DNA of 64,000 bases from Hymenobacter metallicola (GTDB lineage Bacteria; Bacteroidota; Bacteroidia; Cytophagales; Hymenobacteraceae). Numbering within the stretch: position 1 is the stretch's first letter; every line of letters starts with the position of its first letter. The stretch is taken from assembly GCF_004745645.1 (NCBI RefSeq), contig NZ_SRMB01000004.1, positions 434,001 to 498,000 of the forward strand, in the 5' to 3' direction. The notes beneath the pieces are model-generated. The model was not told where the DNA came from. It saw nothing but the letters and a program-made list of their open reading frames with translations, and made no database searches. The translations under genes and the position numbers were made by a program. Shown here one piece after another: positions 17,290 through 24,192 of this stretch.

Positions 17290-18738
17290 ATGAATAGAAA
17301 ATCCCTATACAGTGGAAACTGGTTCATTCCAGGAAGCGAAAAACGCTACCCTGGTATACTTAAAGAGCATAAGAAGAGGAAAATGTTTACGCTGACAATA
17401 TATAGCAACGAGTATATAGACGGCAGTCCTGTATCAATGGATTTTAGTAAGCAGAAATCCAATCCGACCATCATACTTGGTGATACATCTGATCCTGTTA
17501 CTTTATATAAATGCGTATATAGAGGAACAAAATACATTAGCGACATACTGCACGAGATAACTTATCAGGTTCATTTTGTATTTGAACTTGTGCACTTTAA
17601 TAGTAAAGAAGATATAATTATAAAGAGCGCTCGTATTAAAATCCCATTCTTAACATCTTGGTATGATGGATATTTATCTCATCCGACAGTTGAAGATAAG
17701 GCCATTGAATCAACAGTTGAAAGTGTAGCTGTTAAAGATGGGTTGGATATATTTTTTATAAATAAAATTTTAGAAAACAAGAAATTCTTATCAGAGTATT
17801 ATAGGAAATATATTGAGTTTAGATATTCAAAAAACACATTGTTTGACGATGCCATGTCTGACTGGTTTAAGTTTGCTAGATTAATGGAGTTGGCAACTTC
17901 TAAGGCCATTCCCTTTGATCTACTTTGGTTTACTATTAATATAAAGAATACTAGTAAAGCCAGGATGGATTTTGTTAGCAATAATGAGATAGATTGCCTT
18001 GTAAAAAGTTACGTATTTGGCAGTTATGATGGTACAGAAAAAGAGTGGATACATCAGAACGCTATGATATTTAGTAATTGGAAAGTATCCAAGGATTCAT
18101 TAAATAAAATAATTATATCATGGTTTAATAACGAGAAATTTTATCCTATTTATGATTACTACATAGAATCGAATACATGGCCGATTAATTCAGATTTTGC
18201 TCTATCTAATGTAATGTATAATAACAAATTCCTGAATTTAATACAAGGACTTGAATCCTATCATTATCAATTGAACGATCAGTATAATGCTGATAATAAA
18301 GCATTTGTTCAAAATAGACAAATGGTATACAACTCTATTGACAAACCTTTGCGGATTTGGCTGAATAATAATCTTAAATTTCCAAAAGATTTTAAATTAC
18401 AAGATAGGCTTGATAAACTTATTATAAGGTATGAAAAAATTCTCTCGTTTCTATTTGATAGCAATGCACAGTGGTTGAGATTTTTTCCTGAAGATGCAAA
18501 AAACTTTAGGCACAGGTTGTCTCATGGTAATTTAAAAGAGACCTATCAGGGAGATTATTTAAGTGATTTATTCTGCGCGGCACAATTGTTATTATGTTTG
18601 TGTATTCTTGAATCGCTTGGAATGGATGATATAAGAACTATTAACGCATTACGCTATAATGTTGAAGTTGGGAGAACTATCTACCAAATTAGGAATTCTT
18701 ATCAGAAGAGAGTTGATGGTTCACAAGATGAGTTATAA
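17290..18738 (+). CDS. apeA: ApeA-type HEPN anti-phage protein
   Basis: 482 aa from the ATG at 17290 (a TTG three codons upstream is open too). The N-terminus has SGNWFIPGSEKRYPGIL and later VTLYKCVYRG, the ApeA N-terminal-domain pattern. The C-terminal HEPN helix bundle carries FRHRLSHGN (about 406-414), an R-x4-H RNase motif. ApeA proteins are known HEPN abortive-infection factors. The gene is strongly AT-rich compared with its surroundings, a sign of horizontal transfer. It follows a second HEPN gene and an ART gene, and is closed by a terminator. The ApeA assignment is from remembered motifs. Confidence 0.7.
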   Translation: MNRKSLYSGNWFIPGSEKRYPGILKEHKKRKMFTLTIYSNEYIDGSPVSMDFSKQKSNPTIILGDTSDPVTLYKCVYRGTKYISDILHEITYQVHFVFELVHFNSKEDIIIKSARIKIPFLTSWYDGYLSHPTVEDKAIESTVESVAVKDGLDIFFINKILENKKFLSEYYRKYIEFRYSKNTLFDDAMSDWFKFARLMELATSKAIPFDLLWFTINIKNTSKARMDFVSNNEIDCLVKSYVFGSYDGTEKEWIHQNAMIFSNWKVSKDSLNKIIISWFNNEKFYPIYDYYIESNTWPINSDFALSNVMYNNKFLNLIQGLESYHYQLNDQYNADNKAFVQNRQMVYNSIDKPLRIWLNNNLKFPKDFKLQDRLDKLIIRYEKILSFLFDSNAQWLRFFPEDAKNFRHRLSHGNLKETYQGDYLSDLFCAAQLLLCLCILESLGMDDIRTINALRYNVEVGRTIYQIRNSYQKRVDGSQDEL

Positions 18739-18759
18739 TAGCTCTACTTGATTCATGCA

Positions 18760-18790
18760 AAAGCCCCGACTCACCCAGGCCGGGGCTGTT
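18760..18790. terminator. Terminator between apeA and a partial minus gene
   Basis: AGCCCCG / CGGGGCT stem; A-rich on one side, T-rich on the other, so it may serve both converging genes. Confidence 0.65.
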
Positions 18791-18793
18791 ATT

Positions 18794-18990
18794 TTACAGC
18801 TCCACCACTGCCCACGCCTCACCCAGCAACTCCTTCAGCTCCCCCTCGGGTAGTTCCTCCACCGGCGCGAAACTTTCCTCTCCATAGCTGTACTCGTGCA
18901 CAAACTCGGCCAGGCGTACGCCCCATTGTCGGAAGTGGGGCGAGTAGCGTATGCCCGTGACGTGGTAGAGCTGGCCCCGCCGCTGCCAGA
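18794..18990 (-). pseudogene. 3' fragment of a paralogue of the 90-aa gene at 20224
   Basis: The last ~64 codons read RGQLYHVTGIRYS...FRQWGVRLAEF...YSYGEESFAPVEELPEGEL and end at TAA (18794-18796). They are closely similar to the C-terminal two thirds of 20224-20496. Upstream of RRGQLYH the frame is lost and the N-terminus (with the Cys-containing strand) is missing, so this is a truncated duplicate. Function of the family is unknown. Confidence 0.65.
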
Positions 18991-19040
18991 GGTGTGATAG
19001 GCCCGTCGTAACGGGGTGACAAAGATAAAAGCTTCTATAC

Positions 19041-19101
19041 GGGCCCGAAAATCGTGAGCAAAAGGCCGAAAAACTACGGCTTCTCCACGATTTTCCGGCC
19101 C
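19041..19101. repeat. 16-bp inverted repeat upstream of the YodC-like gene
   Basis: GGGCCCGAAAATCGTG (19041-19056) and CACGATTTTCCGGCCC (19086-19101), one mismatch. It lies just before the predicted -7 box at 19115. Confidence 0.6.
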
Positions 19102-19114
19102 TTCCTCGTGCTCC

Positions 19115-19122
19115 TATGTTTG
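19115..19122 (+). promoter_or_regulatory. Predicted -7 box for the YodC-like gene
   Basis: TATGTTTG fits TAnnTTTG, 28 nt before the ATG at 19151. Confidence 0.5.
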
Positions 19123-19150
19123 TGGCATCATCAACCTAAAAGCTCTTACT

Positions 19151-19357
19151 ATGAAACCTCAAAAATCCCTTTTCGCCATCAATGACTTCGTGCGCGTTGA
19201 TCCTCGTGGTCCTCGCATGAAAATTGAATCTTTGCTGGGGCAGGAGGCTGTTTGTATTTGGTTCGTCGCAAACAAGCTTCACCGAGCATCTTTCCCGGTC
19301 AGCATTCTTTCGAAAGATGCTGGTCTAACTAAGCCCTACATAACGAAGTCCTATTAG
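19151..19357 (+). CDS. YodC/DUF2158-like small protein
   Basis: 68 aa. FAINDFVRVDPRGPRMKIE and a central CIWFVANKLHRASFP follow the pattern of the YodC/DUF2158 family (GD.V.LKSGGP.MtV ... V.C.WF ... F), small beta-barrel proteins of unknown function common in phages and accessory DNA. It has its own predicted promoter and an excellent terminator, so it is monocistronic. Confidence 0.65.
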   Translation: MKPQKSLFAINDFVRVDPRGPRMKIESLLGQEAVCIWFVANKLHRASFPVSILSKDAGLTKPYITKSY

Positions 19358-19359
19358 CA

Positions 19360-19397
19360 GCAAAGAGCCCTGGCCATTGTTGACCAGGGCTCTTTGC
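19360..19397. terminator. Bidirectional terminator
   Basis: Perfect 14-bp stem GCAAAGAGCCCTGG / CCAGGGCTCTTTGC between converging genes. Confidence 0.8.
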
Positions 19398-19412
19398 TAT
19401 ATTTAGACTGCT

Positions 19413-19730
19413 CTACTCCTTGATGTCTACTGTAAACTCTATTGTGAGTTCGCCGGGCTTCTCCTGAAAGTGCCGAGCCGTGACAAGGATTTTTAAATTG
19501 TCGTGAAAATCAAGTGTATCACCTTGCGCAGGCAGTGCTCCTTCGGACTGAAGTTGTTTAAATAGCCTAGTAATCCGCGAAGCTAGTTCTTGCATTTCCG
19601 TCTTTGCAGTGCTGAGTGCAATATCTGCTTGCTCTGGTGTAGTTACCCCTACTTCATTGCGTTGAAAAATCGCTTCTGCTAGGTTGTCACCTAACGTTAC
19701 CTGAATATATGTTTCAAATGTGCTACTCAT
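19413..19730 (-). CDS. Hypothetical protein
   Basis: 105 aa, family not recognised. It begins with a beta-like segment (FETYIQVTLGDNLAEAIF), has a helical middle with MQELASRITRLFKQLQ, and ends in a strand-rich part (LTIEFTVDIKE). No membrane segment or signal peptide. It is separated from 19772-20134 by 41 nt on the same strand and may be co-transcribed with it. No functional clue from neighbours beyond their accessory character. Confidence 0.55.
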   Translation of the reverse strand: MSSTFETYIQVTLGDNLAEAIFQRNEVGVTTPEQADIALSTAKTEMQELASRITRLFKQLQSEGALPAQGDTLDFHDNLKILVTARHFQEKPGELTIEFTVDIKE

Positions 19731-19771
19731 CAGTGCGTATTAGAATGGAGAAAGTAAGTTTCTGGAACAAG

Positions 19772-20134
19772 TCAACCAGCTCGATCTTGGCTAACAAAAG
19801 CTTCTAACTCTTGCTTAGAGTTAGACATAGATAGAGCTGGACGTGCATACGGCGCATACTTGGCATATTTGGCATACTTCGCGTATTTGGCATATTTGGC
19901 ATATTCTGCGTAGACGACAACGGGGCATTTATCACGGCGAAAGCCGACTCTGTAGCCCTGAAGATCGTAGAGAATGCCATCAACATACCACCCTAAATGG
20001 TGGCCCCTCCAGCCGTACAGGCGCTCATTGTCAATATAGGCAACTGCATGACCTTTCCACGTATAAATGGTTGACTCATCAGCTGCGATATAGACCTTTG
20101 CATGGCCTGAAATGTCATACAAACTTATTTCCAT
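19772..20134 (-). CDS. 4-fold beta flower-type repeat protein with AKY tandem tail
   Basis: 120 aa. Four short beta repeats of the form (W/L)xGxxxxY are visible: IYTWKGHAVAYI, LYGWRGHHLGWY, LYDLQGYRVGF and an initial LYDISGHAKVYI. This matches the '4-fold beta flower' repeat architecture. Residues about 75-98 then form a tandem AKY array (AEYAKYAKYAKY... ending APYARPA), encoded by 9-bp repeats. Cytoplasmic by prediction; function unknown. The tandem tract could vary in length by slippage in steps of three residues without changing the frame. Confidence 0.6.
   Translation of the reverse strand: MEISLYDISGHAKVYIAADESTIYTWKGHAVAYIDNERLYGWRGHHLGWYVDGILYDLQGYRVGFRRDKCPVVVYAEYAKYAKYAKYAKYAKYAPYARPALSMSNSKQELEAFVSQDRAG
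19845..19915. repeat. 9-bp tandem repeat (ttggcatat type) inside the beta-flower gene
   Basis: About six imperfect 9-bp units such as TTTGGCATA / TTCGCGTAT encode the AKY array. In-frame unit length preserves coding. Confidence 0.75.
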
Positions 20135-20223
20135 AAATCATTTCTTCGTGGAGTAGAGGCATAATTTACAATGGATGAGCTATTAATTCCTATTCAACTA
20201 TTAAAAAAATATAAGCTAGCCAC

Positions 20224-20496
20224 TTACTGCTCCACCACCACCCACGTCTCTGCCAGCAACTTCCTAAACTCCCCCTCGGACAGCTCCTCCATCGGGGCAA
20301 AGCTTTCTTCACCATAGCTGTACTCAGGGGCAAACTCGGCCAGGCGTACGCCCCACTGCCGGAAGCGCGTCGAGTAGCGCAGGCCGGTGACGTGGTAGAG
20401 CTGGCCCCGCTGTGGCCGGGGGATGGCAGGGTTTCCGTCGGGGAAGGTGCCGACGCACACGATGCACTGGCCGGGTTGGAAGCGGGGTGGGTTCAT
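20224..20496 (-). CDS. Hypothetical 90-aa protein (intact copy of duplicated family)
   Basis: 90 aa, family not recognised. Pattern: FQPGQCIVCVG near the N-terminus, then RGQLYHVTGLRYS and QWGVRLAEF, then an acidic C-terminal helix (MEELSEGEFRKLLAE). The first strand resembles small SH3-like phage or accessory proteins (GD.V.C.g). A truncated paralogue lies at 18794-18990. It is single on the minus strand, between the beta-flower gene and a plus-strand pair. Confidence 0.6.
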   Translation of the reverse strand: MNPPRFQPGQCIVCVGTFPDGNPAIPRPQRGQLYHVTGLRYSTRFRQWGVRLAEFAPEYSYGEESFAPMEELSEGEFRKLLAETWVVVEQ

Positions 20497-20565
20497 ACCG
20501 GGAAGATAGGTCAGGACAAGGGCTTTTCGTAGCTTGCTACTGTTACTGCTTAACGTCTACCTCTT

Positions 20566-20820
20566 ATGTACCAGGACGAACTCCCAGATTACAAACAACT
20601 CATTTTCTTCGCTACCTCAACAATAGCGGCCACTGGCCAGCGAACTATACCAGTGCCCTATACTGAGGCCGAGGTGTTGGCTGATGCGCAGGTACAAGAA
20701 TGGCTTGCCAAAGGCTACGAAGTGGAAAGCTTTTACAACAAGGTCACTACTAATGATCCGTATGCACTGCTTGTGGAAGTGAATTTATGCCGCACAGATA
20801 TATTCTCGGATGGAGCGTAA
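20566..20820 (+). CDS. Hypothetical small protein, coupled to membrane protein gene
   Basis: 84 aa: an N-terminal strand (KQLIFFATSTIA), a central helix (EAEVLADAQVQEWLAKGYEV) and a C-terminal strand (YALLVEVNLC). No signal peptide. Its stop overlaps the ATG of the next gene by 11 nt, so the two are translationally coupled and probably work together. Family not recognised. Confidence 0.6.
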   Translation: MYQDELPDYKQLIFFATSTIAATGQRTIPVPYTEAEVLADAQVQEWLAKGYEVESFYNKVTTNDPYALLVEVNLCRTDIFSDGA

Positions 20821-21610
20821 ACTATTTCTAGTCGAGTACGCTGACAAGCTCACCATCTTACTTCTTCCCTACCTTTTTCTGATTTCCTACTGCTATAACC
20901 TGGGCTATTGGGGGAATTTGCGGTTTGACATCTATAACTACCTGTCGTTTGAAGACTTGCTAAAAGGGGTTGGTACGGCAGTACAGGGACCTTTTTCTAC
21001 AACAATTATCGTCGGAAGCTTAAGCATCTTTGCTGCTTCGTTTGCGCCTCTGCTTTTTAAGCATACGTGGCTAGTAATTCTTATTCTTCTCCTGTGCTTT
21101 GGTGGGTTAGCTTGGGCTCAGTATGTAACAGCGGTCCAACTTCCTGCCAATGGGTTTGTATCACTGGAAGTGCCAGTCTGGGCTACGGTATTTACGACGG
21201 CACTTCCCTTATCGCTCTCGCTCTTTACTACACGGCGGTTATTTGGTACAACTGCTGCTAGCCAAAAGAATAAGAAGGGCACTCGTTGGTCAGTAGTGAT
21301 TTCGGAGTCGGTTTTCTTTGTGCTGTTTGCCCTACCCATAAATGCCTTAATCACGGGTTTGAACAACGCTGATAATCTGGTGAAGCATTACCAGTTCGAC
21401 TACATCGCTAAGCCGAGCTACGAACGTTTTGAGCAGCTAAAGGCCTACCCGTACTTAATCTATGTAGGCAAAGCAGGTGATTTTCACCTGTTGCTGAGCC
21501 CCGATGGGAAACGTCGCATTGCGATGCCAAAGGATTCGCTGGCCATCGTGACCCTCTCTGATTTCAACATCAATGGAGCTGGTATGACAAAGGAGGCATT
21601 GCCGAAGTAG
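20810..21610 (+). CDS. Multi-pass membrane protein
   Basis: 266 aa with about five hydrophobic segments: near 15-32 (ILLLPYLFLISYCYNLG), 62-82, 88-106 (VILILLLCFGGLAWAQYV), 121-140 and 165-182 (SVFFVLFALPINALI), followed by a soluble C-terminal ~85 aa. Overlaps the preceding small gene. In this accessory context a two-gene module of a soluble sensor plus membrane protein could be a defence or exclusion system, but the family is not recognised and no catalytic motif is seen. Confidence 0.65.
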   Translation: MERKLFLVEYADKLTILLLPYLFLISYCYNLGYWGNLRFDIYNYLSFEDLLKGVGTAVQGPFSTTIIVGSLSIFAASFAPLLFKHTWLVILILLLCFGGLAWAQYVTAVQLPANGFVSLEVPVWATVFTTALPLSLSLFTTRRLFGTTAASQKNKKGTRWSVVISESVFFVLFALPINALITGLNNADNLVKHYQFDYIAKPSYERFEQLKAYPYLIYVGKAGDFHLLLSPDGKRRIAMPKDSLAIVTLSDFNINGAGMTKEALPK

Positions 21611-21635
21611 TTTCCACTTCTTAGGTTCACAGATA

Positions 21636-21671
21636 CAAAAAGCCCCGACCTCTCCAGGCCGGGGCTTTTTC
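21636..21671. terminator. Bidirectional terminator
   Basis: AAAAAGCCCCG / CGGGGCTTTTT between the converging membrane-protein and T9SS genes; similar to the one at 42208-42243. Confidence 0.8.
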
Positions 21672-21688
21672 AATGGATATAAGCTGCT

Positions 21689-22450
21689 TTAGTGCCCTAC
21701 GACAAACTTCTTCCCGGCACTCACGCCGGCAGCCGTAACTATCCGATAGGTGTATGCTCCATTGCGCAGCTCGTGCGCATCCAGTTGCAAGTGGTCGAAG
21801 GTGGCATCCACCCGGTAGGACTTCACCACCTGACCCGTCATGCTCAGCACGTCGAGCGTGGCTACCTCACCGCCTTTCACGGTGTAGGGCAGGCGGATAG
21901 ATTCGGCCGCTGGGTTGGGGTAAGGCGAAGCTGTTAGCTCGTCGGCCTTGCCAGCCGTTTTCAGCGGCGTGTACGTGCCGCCCAGGCCATACACTTTCGA
22001 ATACGAGGCCGAACCCTCCGACACGTAGCTAATCATCTTGGTGCCCATCGGCGTGTTGGCAACGCGCACGAAGAGGCAAGAGTCTAGTGAAGTAAGAGTA
22101 CCACCTGTTTCATCCAGAATGCGCGTAAAGTTGGGGGCTGAGGTTTGGCTATAAAAATAGACCAGCACCTCTAGCCCAGCATTCGTATTGAAGAGCTTGT
22201 CGCTGACAAAATCTACCCCATCTACCGTATAGCCCGTTGGCATGTTTACTGGAATCTGACGATAGATCGAGTGATTCTGGTTGTAGATGTTTACTTGATT
22301 CGTCGCTTCAGAGAAGCCCGCGTACTTAACCTCGCCGGTACTAAGCTTATGGAAGTCAAGCTGTGAGGAATGCTTCTTTTCCAGCGTGATTTGCGCACTG
22401 GCTGTTAGGCTAAGCAGGGAGGTAAAACAAAGGAGTAGTAGCTTTTTCAT
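21689..22450 (-). CDS. Secreted protein with T9SS sorting domain (cassette A)
   Basis: 253 aa. The ATG at 22450 is chosen because a -7 box (22472-22479) lies upstream of it and it gives a clean signal peptide (KKLLLLCFTSLLSLTASAQ). The middle is a variable beta-rich domain. The last ~80 residues are a type A T9SS sorting domain: SPYPNPAAESIRLPY, LDVLSMTGQVVKSY, LRNGAYTYRI and KKFVV. It would be secreted by the host type IX system and attached to or released from the surface. It sits right after a phage tail-fibre gene and has a paralogue at 41415. A surface protein carried by a phage suggests a lysogenic-conversion (moron) role such as receptor masking. Confidence 0.8.
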   Translation of the reverse strand: MKKLLLLCFTSLLSLTASAQITLEKKHSSQLDFHKLSTGEVKYAGFSEATNQVNIYNQNHSIYRQIPVNMPTGYTVDGVDFVSDKLFNTNAGLEVLVYFYSQTSAPNFTRILDETGGTLTSLDSCLFVRVANTPMGTKMISYVSEGSASYSKVYGLGGTYTPLKTAGKADELTASPYPNPAAESIRLPYTVKGGEVATLDVLSMTGQVVKSYRVDATFDHLQLDAHELRNGAYTYRIVTAAGVSAGKKFVVGH

Positions 22451-22471
22451 AGACAGGGATAAGGTGAAGAG

Positions 22472-22479
22472 CAAAGCTA
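22472..22479 (-). promoter_or_regulatory. Moron promoter -7 box, cassette A
   Basis: TAGCTTTG on minus, 21 nt before the ATG. The identical octamer precedes the paralogue at 41386-41393. Confidence 0.65.
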
Positions 22480-22523
22480 AGTAAGTCACCGCGCTCTTCC
22501 ACTCATATTCCCTGCTTTCCTAG

Positions 22524-23426
22524 CTACCAGCCAATCCATTGCCGGGCCGCCAGCACGTAGAACGGGGGGCGGTTCTCATGGGCTTGATTGCTGCCAGTTT
22601 CATTATTGATGTGCGTATGGCTGCCAGCGCTGCCCGTAGTTTTGTTGAGCTCACCTGGGCGGGTGGCTCGGGTATCACCACCGCTGTCGTTTTCCTTTAC
22701 GCCGTAATTGTAATTATCCGTGTACGAGTGCGCGTGCTCCCCAGCAACCTGCATGGTGTGCGTGTGGGCCGGCAATTGCGGCACGGTAAGCGTAACCGAG
22801 GCCGCGCCTCCGGTGGTGCCAATGGCATAATCCTGCGCCTGCGGGTTCATGCCGACGATAAACCGCTCCCGTAAATCGGCCGTGCTGTTCTGCCCGTTAC
22901 ACAAGGCCCAACCAGCAGCGGCTTGGTCGGCGTGCCCTTTGCCACTTTGATCATAGAGCGTCGCGTCATAGGCGGCAATCCACTGCACTTCACCCAGAGA
23001 GCGGGACCAGCTCTCAATGTACTTTCGGTAGGTCAACTCAAAGCCATGTGAGCCGGTGACGAGGGCCGTACCAGCTGGGGCTGTACCCCGGGGCTGGGTC
23101 AACAACTCGCGCTCGGTCATGCAGGCTTTGGTGCCGCCGGTCTGGTAGGGGCGCAGATCGGTATCGATGTATGGCCCAGCAACTACTTCGGCCGGGAAGG
23201 TCACATTTGAAGCCCCTTCGTAGCGTTGGATATTGCCCGCCAGCCAGATAAAGCCGGGACTGATACTGCCCACACCGTTTGTCTGGGTTACAGTGCAACC
23301 GCTAATGACCAGGGGCGGGGCTCCTTGCAGGTGGGCTTGCAGGGCGGCGTATACTTCATCCTGGAGCACATCGAAGTCGTCATTGGCGTAGGGTCGGCCG
23401 CCGGGTTCAAACTTGAGGTACTTCAT
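22524..23426 (-). CDS. Phage tail-collar fibre protein (cassette A)
   Basis: 300 aa. The N-terminus (KYLKFEPGGRPYANDDFDV) is the virion-attachment end. The middle contains GWALCNGQNSTADLRERFIVG, the Tail Collar domain hallmark, and a His-rich repeat area (LPAHTHTMQVAGEHAHSY). The C-terminus ends ENRPPFYVLAARQWIGW. It is a paralogue of 40453-41361, sharing both ends, with divergent central and distal parts that probably set receptor specificity. It is separated from the rest of the tail genes and inverted. It follows small genes downstream of the terL stub. Confidence 0.85.
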   Translation of the reverse strand: MKYLKFEPGGRPYANDDFDVLQDEVYAALQAHLQGAPPLVISGCTVTQTNGVGSISPGFIWLAGNIQRYEGASNVTFPAEVVAGPYIDTDLRPYQTGGTKACMTERELLTQPRGTAPAGTALVTGSHGFELTYRKYIESWSRSLGEVQWIAAYDATLYDQSGKGHADQAAAGWALCNGQNSTADLRERFIVGMNPQAQDYAIGTTGGAASVTLTVPQLPAHTHTMQVAGEHAHSYTDNYNYGVKENDSGGDTRATRPGELNKTTGSAGSHTHINNETGSNQAHENRPPFYVLAARQWIGW

Positions 23427-23428
23427 CT

Positions 23429-23575
23429 CTAAGAGGTATACAGCGGCGGGGCCGGGGTTTCGTGGATGAAATAGGTGGGCACGGCGGGCTGCTGCTCGGC
23501 GGTGAAAGAGATGAATACCGGAGTCGGGGTAAGCTCTGGGGTGCTTGCCGGTGCGGTGGTTGGCTCTGTGGTCAT
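23429..23575 (-). CDS. Short Pro/Thr-rich phage protein
   Basis: 48 aa; the start overlaps the stop of the preceding gene (ATGA) and it ends 2 nt before the fibre gene. Thr/Pro-rich N-terminus (MTTEPTTAPASTPELTPT) and an aromatic end (TYFIHETPAPPLYTS). Position and overlaps support translation; function unknown. Confidence 0.5.
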   Translation of the reverse strand: MTTEPTTAPASTPELTPTPVFISFTAEQQPAVPTYFIHETPAPPLYTS

Positions 23576-23772
23576 GCGGTTTGCTGATAGAGGATATTTT
23601 CCAGGGTGCTGGTAGCCAGAAAGAATTCGTCGGCCAGCTCGGCGATGATATACTCGCGGGAGAACTTGCGCGGGCGCGGGGCCTCGGTGTAGCGGCGTTG
23701 GAAGGCGGCCCGAATTCGCTCGTTACGCTTGTTCTTGTTCGTTTGCCGGGTGAGTGTTTTCGTAGTGTTCAT
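23572..23772 (-). CDS. Small HTH-like phage protein
   Basis: 66 aa from the ATG at 23772. Basic N-terminus (TRQTNKNKRNERIRAAFQRR) followed by SREYIIAELADEFFLATSTLENIL, a helix-turn-helix pattern found in small DNA-binding proteins of Bacteroidota prophages. It overlaps the following 48-aa gene by 4 nt. Probably a regulator or packaging accessory; no closer assignment. Confidence 0.55.
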   Translation of the reverse strand: MNTTKTLTRQTNKNKRNERIRAAFQRRYTEAPRPRKFSREYIIAELADEFFLATSTLENILYQQTA

Positions 23773-23827
23773 TATCACAAAACACTACCTGTTATGCGGG
23801 CAAGGCAAGAAAAGGATAGTTAAAAAG

Positions 23828-24001
23828 CTAAGGGATACCACGCTTGCGCAATTCTGGTCGCTGCTGAATAAAACACTTGACGCTGCCGATGGTGCGCCCT
23901 AAATGCTTTGCAAGCTCTGCTGCTGACTTGTCTCTGTAATGAGTCAGTAAATAGCGATAATCGGCATTGTTATATGCCTTACGACGTTGTTTAGTCACCA
24001 T
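23828..24001 (-). CDS. Small HTH DNA-binding protein downstream of the terL stub
   Basis: 57 aa. Basic start MVTKQRRKAYNN, then DYRYLLTHYRDKSAAELAKH and LGRTIGSVKCFIQQ, an HTH typical of small phage or homing-type DNA-binding proteins that scan sites. It begins 8 nt after the premature end of the terL fragment, so it is part of the sequence that replaced the rest of terL. Function unknown. Confidence 0.6.
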   Translation of the reverse strand: MVTKQRRKAYNNADYRYLLTHYRDKSAAELAKHLGRTIGSVKCFIQQRPELRKRGIP

Positions 24002-24009
24002 AGCCTCCC

Positions 24010-24192
24010 CTACCGTGCGGTAGTTATATCAGTAGCATACATCACTTCTTCGGTCGTATCATCCTCCAGGGCCTGCCAGGCCAGGTGCTGTTTCCAACTG
24101 GGCCGGAAGTTGACGCCAGCACCTTCGAAGTACGCGGCATCCTCTTTGGCCTTGAGCTTGGCGGCTGCCTTCGCTTTATTGGCCATCGGCAT
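24010..24192 (-). pseudogene. Terminase large subunit N-terminal stub
   Basis: 60 aa. It starts inside the terS end (overlap about 17 nt) as a normal TerS-TerL junction would. Residues 30-52 (RPSWKQHLAWQALEDDTTEE) match the N-terminus of the TerL at the left edge (CPSWKQHLAWQSLEDDVTEE). Directly after VMY, where the Walker A GGAGGGKS should begin, the sequence changes to ATDITTAR and stops. The whole ATPase and nuclease part is missing here, and no portal gene follows. The DNA of the two copies is similar but clearly not identical, so this is not a fresh duplication. Confidence 0.8.

Larger units (their letters stand above)
21636..23426 (-). repeat. Tail-fibre/T9SS cassette A (inverted homologue of cassette B)
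   Basis: Collar fibre gene, short gap, TAGCTTTG promoter, T9SS protein and GC-rich terminator, in the same order as 40453-42243 but on the opposite strand. Similarity is high in parts (fibre N- and C-ends, T9SS C-terminal domain). Confidence 0.8.

Noticed and set aside
19845..19915. Tandem repeats considered as CRISPR
   Set aside because: Units are 9 bp with no spacers and encode an AKY array in a gene.
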